NCBI RefSeq assembly: GCF_030936135.1
Contig: NC_082595.1
Coordinates: 85,116,451-85,180,450 of the forward strand
Length of the DNA stretch: 64,000 bases
Reading direction: 5' to 3'
Source: Gavia stellata
Taxonomy: Eukaryota; Chordata; Aves; Gaviiformes; Gaviidae
Part shown: positions 49,601 through 61,600 of the stretch, piece after piece
Position numbering within the stretch: the stretch's first letter is position 1
Layout: each line of letters begins with the position of its first letter
Made by a program: the position numbers and the translations under genes
Notes under the pieces: generated by a model
What the model was told of the DNA's origin: nothing
Databases searched by the model: none
Seen by the model: only the letters and a program-made list of their open reading frames with translations

Positions 49601-52600
49601 ATTTCTCATGAGGCCAAGAATTAACCTGGAAAATTTTAATTATAAATTTTAAATTAGAACTATTTAGTTATAAATAACTGAAAGTGTGAGCTTATAAAGA
49701 CAAGTAGCAGGAGTTACTGCTACTAGCTGTGTCAATAATACATACAATTGAGAAATGTAGAACAAATGTGCTATTACCAGCATTTGGCAACATCTCTTTA
49801 TTGTTACATGCAGTATATAAGGACATTATATTAATTTAAGATAAGCATGCTTGTACCTCAAGTCATTGTTAAGATCCTGTATGATTTTTCTGTTGTTACG
49901 TGGGTCCATTCTGGGAGACGTCAAACACGATGATTGCTTTTTCTGTTACAGGGCTTTAGATCAAGTCCTCGTCATGCTAGAAGACGTGTAGCACCTCGCC
50001 TTGAGGAAACACAACCTATAGTGGAAGCTCACCACCTAAGTGAGCAGGAAACTTCTGTAAGAAAAAGAAAAATCAAGAAAAGCAGCCGAGTTCAACCAGA
50101 ATTTTATCATTCTGTTCAAGTTACTCCAACTCGAAAACCTGTAAGTATCCTACCTTTAGGGATAAATAGCACGCAAAGTATATTATAGAGGCATATAATA
50201 TAATTCTAATTTTTTGGCCACCTATATTTTGTTCCTCAATTTAAAAACTTTTTAAGTTCTCATGTTCAGTGAATTTAGATATAAGTTTGTTAGGATGTAT
50301 TTAATGTTGATTCGTAAGTCAAAAAAATCTGGTTCTGAAGAGGCTTTTTTTAAATTTTGATTTTATTTAATATTTAGTCTATAGTCAATATTCAAAGAAG
50401 ACATTTCATTTGATAGTTTTATAGTCATATTACTTAACAGATTTTTATAGCACGCGTATATGTTACTGAAATTCCTCACTCAATTAGATATATCAGAGAT
50501 TCTATGTACTGAACCAAATTTATATTAAATTTCATTACTAGATACAATTTTGAGGTCTCTCTGCTTTTTATACAGTATTTACAATCTTTCTGCTCAGCAA
50601 AACTTGTATCGAGTCTTATCGTTCTTTGCTCCTCAGCTTGATCTACACATAGTCCTTTTAATATCGATAACCTACTTTTAATGAGGAAACATGACAATTC
50701 ATTGAAACACGTACACAATTCCTAATGTAAATGCACGTGAAGACATATCCTGCAGACATAATGCATTTCTCTTTTTAATGAAAGCTCATTGCTTTGATGC
50801 ATTTGCTGACTAACCTGTCTGTGCCAATGTTAAGTGGCTTGAACTACTTCTATTAAGCCAGTATTATTAAAAATGTAACTATTGAGCATACCCTAAAAGA
50901 GATTATATCTCGAGGTTGCTCCAACCTAACTGAACCTTCCTAGGTTTGTGTTAATTGAGGACCAAGAATTACCAGTGAGCTCTGAGGTTGGTTGGAGAAA
51001 GAGTATTCCCTAGTGGAAGTACATTGCCTGAGACAGTGAGAAACTTGTGGAAAGAAAAGAAAGCCAGAGCTGCCAACAACTGAGAGAATTTTACCTTTTA
51101 GCTGATACATTTTGTTTCTCTGCTTTCACTTCACTACTCCCCAATTTTCTCTCTCATGCTTTTACTTATTTTTTATTTCCCTCTGCTGCTATTCCTGTGG
51201 TTTAATTTGATCTGATGGATTAGTCTTCTGCTCTTCTTAAAGGATCTGCTTTTTCTTTCTTCTCAGCCATCTCCCTTTCACTCCCAACATATCTCGCTCT
51301 CTAGACTACTTTGTCTAAGTCTGTTATTCTTACCAGCTCTCAAGCCTCTCACTCGGCTCTCCTCTGTTCATTATTTGCTTCTGGTCCTTTCCCTGCTTTG
51401 TTGTTCTTCCTTCATCTCTTCCATCATCTCCTCTATTATTTTCCATTCCACTCCTGTTTTTTCAATTCCCTTTTTTGTTTGATTGTTCTTAATTTTTTCC
51501 ATGGTAGGCCTATGCCAAGGGTAAGCCTGCCTGTAATTGCTGAGGCTATTACCAACTGCCACTGATTTCCAACATGGGAAAAAGAGCATCAGTGGTGCTA
51601 AATTAAAGAGCTAAAACTGTGGAAAGTACAAGAATAGAAATTGCTCAGTGTTACTATATAATTCACTTTCCTATCATTTCATGGGTCTGTGCTGTGTCTG
51701 ACAAGACCTACCACTACCACTGAAACAATAATAAATCCCAGATATAGAGAAAACTTCTCTCAGTGCTGTCACCATTATATCACTATCTTGAAATTGCTTT
51801 TGCAGTATATCTTTTATGCAACGTTATATAGTTCTTTTGATAGCTTTTCGTTCTCCAGCCTCGATGAACTCACATTTCTACAAAAAAGAATAAATCATTA
51901 TCTTTATTAGACTACGATCCAGAAAACACAGAATCACAGAATGACTAAGGTTGGAAAAGACCTGTAAGATCATCAAGTCCAACCGTCAAAACATGAGTCA
52001 CCAATTTCATTTCTCGTGGACGTTGTAAGTTATTCTGAATGTATTATTAATGCCATGGTGACAGGGTGAGTAAGGTTCATGCCATGACAAATCACTGCAG
52101 TGTTGTGAAGTTCCACACAGTCACAATGTTGTCCGTCCCGCAGTTTGTTGCAGCTTCATTCCACTTAGTCTCAACGTCTCGAAGATGAGACTTTTGGCCT
52201 TTATCTTTGTACAGTTTTACATGATTCAGTGCCAGAAATGCTCTTGTTAGTCTGCATAATTTCTTTCCATTATTTCTTCCTGTTAGTCCTAGCTCTGCCC
52301 ACTTGAACCACTTTAAATAAATCATCTGTTGTCTTGATGTTTACACTATGGAAATATTTGTAGGCAGCTATGGCTATATCCTGCTTAGTCATCACTTGAA
52401 AAAAATGATGTATGATGTCTGCTAACTAGAAGACATAATTTCTCCTCATAAAACAGTTCTCCTCCTGATCATTTTTGTTGCTTTTTTCCTAGTCATGCTT
52501 TTTTTGTCCCTATTTTCTGACAGGGGAGAATGGTATTTCCAAAGTAACTATAAAACAGCCTTATGGAAAGATTTTTCTTTGCTCCAGGAAATTTTTGAGT

Positions 52601-55600
52601 AATCAGACCTAAAATATGCTAGCCTGTTTTGTTGCCATATTAAGATATATGCTTAAAGACTTTCAAGATATCATTAAAAGTTTTGTTGGATGTTTAGATG
52701 CTAGGTTTTCTTATTCCTGCTGATTTAGACTATTTTGTATTTGGTTGGTTTTGTTGTGTCTAAATCTTGTTTTGCAGTTTCCTAGCCACGGCTATAATTA
52801 TCTGAATTTGCTTGGATTATTTCTCACTTCCTGTGTAGCAATCTGAGATCTTTCCAGTATTGTCCCTGATCTTGTCAGAACTAAATTAGGTGTAATTGTG
52901 TATCTATGGGAGTAATCCCACTGAAGACAACAATCGCTACCCTTGAAAATCTACATGAGCAGATGTTTGCAGAAATAGAACATTAGTTTTCTCTGAAAAT
53001 TTCATGATTTATTTTACACCTTCCAGGTCATTAATGAAGACATTAAATACATTTTGTCCTAATCCTGATCCTTACTACACAGAGTTCATAGCCATTTTCA
53101 CCTTATTTTATTCGTCTTACTGCAGTGCAACATCAACATAATGGTGTGTAGCTTACCCCTTTTATGGCACGTAGTTGTGTCTTGTGCCCTGTAGGTCCCC
53201 CTCTCATTGGTGGCTGTATTATTTGTGCTGACATTCTCCACAGGTGACAGTTTTACAGCAGCTTCACACCGAGGGGAGTACAGATACCTATTACTGAAAC
53301 GTGCTTTGAATTTTTGAACACAATGGAGAACTCTTGAGAAGAAACAGAACCGTGTTCTTTAAATCAGCGTGACTTCATGCAAGTCAAAGGAGTGTTACAT
53401 ATCATTCCTTTCAAGAATTGGGTAGCTGATTCTGTATAGCTAGTTAAATTTTCTGAAGGTGTGGAAGAATGCGCGAAAGTCTCCTGTTGTGAGCCCGCTG
53501 CTGTCCAGCAATACTTCTCTAGGGAGAGTTTTAAACTGGGGTTTTTATTACAAGCATTTTGCAAATATGAGCTATATTTTAAATAGTAGTCTGCTCTGAA
53601 GCAAAAGTAGAAAACTCTGCAAATTATTAACAGGTTTTTTTTTTCCTGTGCTGGCCTGGAACCAAAAGATGGCCTTGAGTTTGTGTAAACATATCTAGCT
53701 CCTGAGCTTTGGGGTCAGTTAGACATACGATTCTGCCAAATTCTAATTTCACCTGTATGTCTAAATACATAGTTGAAAAGAGATGCTGTCAAAGCAGCGT
53801 CTTTTGACATCTCCATTGTTAAACAGTTTGAAGGGCTTCTAAATTGCCTGACTCAAGCAGCCACCAAGGGTTATTTAAGATCGTGAGATGTAGTATCAAA
53901 ATTTGCACTTGTGTTTGTCATAACAGGATCACTCTAAGACGTGCAGCAGATGAGACTACAGAGATTGGGGCATAAAATAAACCTGGTTCCTTTACTTTCA
54001 GATGTGAAATCCCTGTTTCTACTCAAAAGCCTTGTACTTTACACATCCAAACTTACTGGTCTATTTTGCCCCAGGAGTGTAGCAACAGCATATATTGAGG
54101 TGATTATCTACTGAAAAGTGTTTAAAAAAATGTATCATCTCTGAAGTAACCTACAAAGAATAAATTGATGACAAATAATGATTATTCAGGATGATCTCAG
54201 AAGCACTGCTGCTCGTAGGTACCCCTCGGTGTCTCTTAATGAACCTATTTCTAATTATTTAAAGACTGCCATTTGCTGAAGCAATTTAGCCCCTTAGGGG
54301 TGGGTGCAGCATTGCTACAACTCACTACAGGGGAACCAAGAGGAAGGTCAGATGTCTAGGAGGACATCTGTAAAAAAAATTGCTGATGTGAGCAGCTTCA
54401 TTTGGCTCCACTGAGACTATTCCCATGACTGAAATGAAGCTTGCACTGTAAAGACTCTGATGATGCAAGCTTGAAAGCAAAGTTAATCAGTTTCTAATGC
54501 TTGTAAAACCATGAGCTGTCCCATCCATGGTCTTATTCAGCTATCCGGGTTTTTGCTTTTATGTGTTTAAGCATTAAAACCTATGAAAAAAACAGTATTA
54601 CAGTTCTGTAAGAAAAACACTTAGGAGGGTTTTAAAGATCTGATACCAAATCATTTACAGAAAAAGTCTGGGTATTAGTTGACATGTAGCTGACTTGAGA
54701 TGAAATTTTTCATATGGATGAAGTTGTTCTACAGGGCTTTTTAGGGTTTTTTTATATGTCTCATTAAATAATCGCCATTTAATTTTGTTAATTTCCATTT
54801 ATTCTTACTCTGGTGTTATTTACTAGTTTTCCAATACCACGATGGACTTTACGTGATATTTGAATGACCTAATAGACATGACATACAAAAATTACTCATC
54901 ACCCTTCACAAGACTTGGTTAATTCCAAGTATAAGCTATTTAATCTATAGATTGCATTGATAGCTTCTTTCTTTTGGAGACATCTGCTTGTGTTGGGTTG
55001 TGTCTCCTGTGAATCACATTTAGAAGCAAGTATGTCAAAACATTATCATATCATTTTTCACCTTCAGCATTTTTATTAACATTGTATTAATGTTCTCAAA
55101 ACATATGACAAAGCTGTGAGCTACCAGACTCTGTACACACGTGTGCGTACATACACGGGTGCGTCCTCTCATAGGATAATTTGAGCACAGCCACAATGAA
55201 GAAATGCAGGGAACATGTGACTGAATATAAAAAGGGAAACAAGGGCTGCATTTTTTGCTTTAAGACCTAAAGGATATTGATGGAGACTTTGAGAAGCACC
55301 TAAGAGTTTATTAGGTGACTGATTCGTAAAGTTTTTAACAAGATTTAAGCATCTAGCCATCTTAAACATTTTTTTAAAATACCTCAAGGAACCTATTTTA
55401 GATGTGTAGGACCTCTGCAAATTTGACTATACATGCTAAATCCAGTCATCTTTGAAATAAAGAGAAAGCCTTCAGTGGCCATAAGGTTGACTTCAAAGGT
55501 ACCTCTTCTCTTTCCAAATATACACATGCCTACCAAGAGACCATTTACATCTCTTTCTTGGACTGTTGTGTTTTATTGCTTTTCTTATAGCAAAAAACTC

Positions 55601-58600
55601 CTCACTGATAAATTCTTCATGAACAATTTTGCACAAAGACTTCATTTTCCCACTGTTCTGCTAGCTTCTGTGACCTCCTCCCTTGCTGCCTGCTCCCGAT
55701 TTCCTCTTGGCTGCTTTTACCTCTCCGCCCTGCAGCTCATCTATTGCGCTGTAGCAATTGCCTGTTTCTTCCACTCCTTTTGCCCAGCTCCTAGGCAGTT
55801 CACATTTTTGAAGGGATTTCTTAAAGGTGTATTGCCATGAGTTTCACTAGGCCAGGGCGGTGATGTCTTTACAACTTTAAAACTACGTTTTGTTAAAACA
55901 CAATGGTAACATGTTAAGAATCAGATCTGAGATTTAAAATTATTGTTGAGTTGTCTTTCTAGCAATTTTTTTCCTGTGGATGAGTTATTACAGCTATTAA
56001 GCATAGTGCAAAGAAACAGTTAATTGCAGTAGTGCTAATGATTATTGATGACACATATATGTAAAAATATGTAGAAATAAGCATAGCAGTAACAGTACAA
56101 ATCCACATTTAGAGCACTTTAACTGATTTTTCACCGCTAGCTCTTATTCGGAAAGTTAAGGTAATTTGAATTAATTGTCCCTGTGGCATGATCATGCTTG
56201 AGTGTATTTACTTAGATTCATGCTTGCATAGCATCAAATAGCATCAAATCTATGTTATTTTTCTATACACAGTTTCAATTTATCCTACACCGTGGACAAA
56301 GCTCTCTAATGTAACAAGTTTTGTCTTGATAGCTAAGCTGATTCCATACAATTTTTATTTTGTCTGTACCAATTTTCATTCCCAGGGCAAATGCTTATTT
56401 ACTGAAAATGGGATGAGAGCTTAAACCAGCCTGGCTCTGTTTGATCTAAAGTGTTGAAAGAGGGTCAAAGTGCACCATCAGCATGAAGCTAAGACAGCAA
56501 TCTTTGTTGTAGGATGTGACTTTGACTTCTATTCTCTTTTACAAGCTCAGAAAAAAGAAAGCAGCATAGCTAGTCTTGGGGAAAAAAAAGCAAGCAGCAT
56601 AGCCAATTACACTCTTTTTGATGTAAAAATACTGCTTACTATCAAATAAACACCTTTGACATCACTTGCCAGTATGGTGGTTTGCTGTTGTTAAACTGTG
56701 GATTACATTTTTGTCCAGATTGCAATAGCTTCATGACAAACCTGACTTTGCATCATATTGGTCCTTGGAGCTGAAGCTAACTTGCTACTAAAGTAGAAGT
56801 GAATGAGATAAAATATTCTTCAACTGTTGTATCAAAGAAATAGAGCTGTAAAATTCTGGCTTGAAAAATGTCTAAATTTTTTTTTTTGCCACTATCATTT
56901 TGCCGTGATTTGTATGAACTGGGATTTTGTATTCATTGATAAAATTATACCACATGTATGCAGCGTAGCCTCAGTGAGAAATTAAATTTTTAACTGTTCA
57001 GAATTTTTCTTTTTTTAAAATCCCAGTGTCCTTCCTTGAGAGGTAGTGATATAAACCCAAGCTACTAAAATGTGCTAGTGGTCTTAATTGTATGAAAAAA
57101 ATGTTTCACGTAAGTAATCATAAATAGTAAATTCTGTACAGTAGCTGGAGGCAGGTTTAAAAAAAAAAATCAGCTCTGATTTTGTTAAGATGGTGTTGTC
57201 TGCACAACTTAAAGTGACCAGTAATTGTCTCAATAGACACATATTCATTAGGGAGTCTAAATGCAGATGTTTCCTTTTCCTTCGCTGCCACAGGAGTCAT
57301 TCTTCAGAATTGAATTGTGTAACATCCTACTGTGGCACACAAACAGTACATCTTTATATAGCAAGGGACTCCCTTATCCATTCGTATTTATATATAACAT
57401 TGCACATGGGTATTATGTTAGAAGAATAGTTTGGCAAAGGCACGTATTCAAACGTTAGGAAGTGGTGGAATTAAGGTTACATGTGCAGCTTTAATTCAGT
57501 CAGTTATGCATCTGCATTGTCATATAGACTTTAATTGTATGATGGCGTACTGTTTTTTCACAGGATGTACTCTGTATTCATTGTAGGATGGAAGTGCTCT
57601 TAGCATGACTCTTATGTGTGGGAGTTCTGCTGCAGAAGTTGTAAAGTGTGTAAATGAATAAAACAGGAGACTGCAGGAAGAGAGAGGATCTTTAAAAAGC
57701 AGTGAGTGCTGTCTTGGAGATTGAAGGGTGGGCACAAGGTCACTGTGAGTGTGCTGAACAACTGGCTCAAAACATTTTTTGTCTTCCATTTTCTAAGTGC
57801 CTGACTCAAACCATATAGTTGGGTTTATAAAAGTGCTCAAGCTGCCATTCACCACTGAACTCTGTGTCTGCTGTGGTCTGAGTACTACTGATACGTAATT
57901 CTAGTAACTCTTAAAAATCAGATCCCTGGCATCTCAATTTGACCTATGTATCAAAATTGACCTCCTGGTTTCAGTTTGCATCCTGTGTAATGGGAAAAAT
58001 CATTAGTATTTGTGAAGCAGTCAGATACTACTGCGCCACAAAACAGTCTATGAAATAATAATTGCTTCTTCACATTAGCATTTGTATAGCAAGAAACAAG
58101 TTAAGTTCTGGGGCTGCCCATTGAACAGAGGATGACAAAACAAAACATTGAACAACTGTTTATGGAGCGAATATCACCCATCATTTGCACTAAATAAGAG
58201 CAAGACGCTGGGGATGTAATAGTATACGATCACATCATTATGATTACATCGTGATGTACAAATAAACAGGTTGAACTAAGGCTGCATGGTGAACCTTGAA
58301 TCTGGGATTTGCTAACATTTTAGAGCTTGACTTTGCAACCTTAAGAAAGGTATTTTAACAGGAACTTTGTGTTTAATTTCCTACTGTTGTTAAAGTAAAC
58401 TTAAAGCTCCGTTGTGTGGCTCATCAGCAGGTTTTGACACTTGAACTACAACACAGAAAATTCTGCTACTAGATTTCAGGGAGAGACTGACAATATTTGT
58501 ATGCCTCCATATGCATCACTAACACAGGGGAAGAGGTATTTTTTTCCAGAGGAACTCTCAGATACTTGCTAATGGGCAGAGTTGGGGTGAAATTTCCATT

Positions 58601-61600
58601 TCCTACCAGGCTGCTTAGGGGGATGTGCTTTCTTGTGCTCATTCTTCCCAAGCGTGGTTCTTTCTGCCCTGTCTCCTCCAGCCTGCTCCTGACCTGCCTG
58701 TGCCCCACTGCTGGCTGCCCAGTCCTCACTCCTCTGCTGACCTCAGCCCTTCTCCTCTTGCTTTGTCAGTCCTTGTAGCACTCCTCCATGTCACACCCCT
58801 TGCACAGCCCTTCCCAGGCTCACCTGGTCAGTCATCTTGTTGCTCTGAGGCACTTGTTCAACCAGTCTCTGTGATTTCTGTGTCCCCCTGCGGCCTCTGG
58901 TTGCATACTCCATGCGTACCTTCTTTGGCTCTTGTCTCTCTTCTCAGAGACCATCTCCTCACACATAGTTCCTACCCTCCTTGTTCATCAGAGTACCTTG
59001 TTCAAAGCCTTTTGCTGAGGCAATACCAGTTTCATGCCAACATGTCAGATCCTTGGCTCTCCCCTGATCCACTCTCTCTAGCACTGATGGTTACTAGTCC
59101 CAGCTGTTACCTTGCAGGTCCATTTCTCCTCTAGTCTTTATCCACGGAGTCTGCTGCTCCCTTGAATGCTTTTCAGCTGCAGCTCCCAGACTCTGCCAGT
59201 CTCTGTGTTTGTCCCTCAGGCTGTCAGTCCCAGAGTATTTCTCTAGCCCTTTCCTCCAGTGCGCTGGTTCCGGTGTTTGTCCTTTCTATATTCAGATCAT
59301 ACGGCTTCTTCCTCTTGCTGGCTAAGCGCAGCCGAGCGAGTTACAGAGAGCATAAAAGAAATGGTCTCCTGCTCGTCAGGTCTGGTGCCTGCCCTCTCCT
59401 GCTCTCCATGCCTTTTGCCTGCACTGCCATCAGCCCACAACCAGAGCAGGTAACTATTAGACGGAAAGACTAGTTTTGCCTCCGTATCTCCAAGCTGGAA
59501 GGATGCTGCTCAACTCCTCAGCAGGGATGGTAGGTGTCCTGAGAGCGGAGGTAAGAGCTGCGAGGGTGGAATTTGCTTGGTCAGTCTGTGATAGTGGCGT
59601 ATTGGTCCGGCAGCGTTAAGACCCCTGAAAGTCTTGAGAGGCTTTGTTCAGTGGGTGCCAGTCTGAAGAGATTTTAGTTGATACATTGAAGACATTTTAG
59701 CTGATAAATTAAAACATGACTGCCTTAAAAAAAAATTAAACTATCTGGTAAAATCACATTGGTAGTCACCTGGGCCCTAGGAATAGTTAAATCAAACTAT
59801 TTAACTTTGCAAAGAAGGACTACTAGCAGATGAGGAGAGATTAAAAGAAGTTGACTTACTCAGCAAAACCAAAAAAGGCTGAGAGGAGGTACAATGCAGG
59901 CTATGAACACATCAGGGAAGCAAAAAAGGTATGTAAGGAAATGAACACTATTATCACAAAACCCAAAAGACCAGGAATAAGTTTCAGGTGGCAACTAGAG
60001 GAAGATTACTTGTAATCAAGAAAGCAGTAGGCTCTGGAGCAGCTTTCTCATCAAGACCAGTAAGATCAAACCCAAACTTTAAAAGCTTTACTTTATACTC
60101 TTTGATGCCAAGGATAGCAGATGATATTTATATCTCAAAGACTTACCACTCTGACAAATGTAGACAGATTTTCAACAAAGATGGCAAAAGGCCTATGTCT
60201 AGCTTAAAGGATATTCATATTTGAAGTATCCATCCCAAAGCCTAGAGTCTTCTCAAAAAAAATAACTGGGGTATTTTTTTAGTGTTGACAGATAACTACT
60301 GGATATATTCATCACCTTGCTCTCAGGCTTCTCAGTCAGCATTTGACTAAAAATTTTCAAGAAAGTTCAACCTTGGGCAGGGAATATTTTCAACCAAACG
60401 TAAGATAAGGCAACTTAAAATGGATTTTATAAGAGAAAGCAATCTGATAATTATTAACAGTATTACTAGTAATTATAAGAACCTGTATTTTCAAATAGTT
60501 AAATGTTGATTGATTGCTGGATCAAGTCTTGAAACTTTGTTTTAAAACGTGGGATTGAAATAGTTTGAAAAGAACAAATTAATGTTAAATTCCATAAGGA
60601 GGGAAACCAGTCAGGAATGTTAACAGTTGTTACTAAAAGCGGAATATCAATACCCCTGATTTAGATTTTCATTATGTCATTTTTAAAAATTCTTCTAAGT
60701 CCTCCTTTTATTTTTTTCTTGAAAACAATCTGTGCCCATCAGAGATTCAAAAGCTACTTAGAATTTCAATTTGCTCTTTGCTGTCCAGAATTTTTTCATA
60801 CTCTGGTAAACGTTTTATGGCAGGAGTAATTTGGTTTGCTGTTAAAACATATATACTACAACCTACAATGAGAAGTTTAGTAGGCTGAAGAAGGTATTTG
60901 AAGCTAGATGATTTCTTATTCCAGACTCTTCCTCTCTTACATGGTTGGCCTTGTAGACGTAGTAAGCAGATAAAACTCTGTGTGCTTTCCTCAAACCTTA
61001 GTTGTTCTGTCACGTTATTCTCTTTTGTGTCTGGCAGACTAGGGAATCTGAATGGATGCAAGATAGCTGCAATTAAAAAGTAATACAAAATTTATTTTGA
61101 AGTAATGGGAATTTTTTTGCAACAGTTATATACAGCAGTCATCTAAGGTATATGCATTTCTTTTACAGAAATAATATACGATTTTGAGACCATGAAATCC
61201 TGACATTTTAGGTATTAATATCTGTGAAGCATTAATTTTGAAACAAGATAATGATAACTATAATGGAAGTAGCACTTATATCTTGCTGATGGTTTTAGCA
61301 TAAAACTCAACTAAAGTACCTATTCCCCATGCTGTAGCTTTCCAGATACTCAGAGCTCAAAATATTATCTTCCCATCTGCAAAACCTTCAGTACCTTTCT
61401 GTTGGCTTCTATAGTGTAGGTAAGCTATTTCGAGATTAAATCCTGCAATTCATATTGAAAAACTAAATAGAGGAAATAGGTGAGGAATAAAGGAATGGAT
61501 TAAATATGTAACATATGAGGGCTGTCACGTTGATGATACTAATTTTCAAGTGACATTCAAAAAGAATCCACATTTTTGTTAGCACAGTTTTACTAAGCAG

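Larger units (their letters stand above)
35127..49951 (+). other. DST: DST intron 2 (14.8 kb)
   Basis: Bounded by DST exons 2 and 3. It contains a long C tract at 36860-36891, a tRNA-SINE-like patch near 37040-37130, a poly-T at 47034-47050 and GC-richer sequence at 40480-41530. No further DST or other exon could be supported. Confidence 0.85.

Noticed and set aside
55433..55840. 135-codon plus-strand frame in DST intron 3
   Set aside because: Ser/Phe/Leu-rich translation of T/C-rich intron, with no motif and no splice support.
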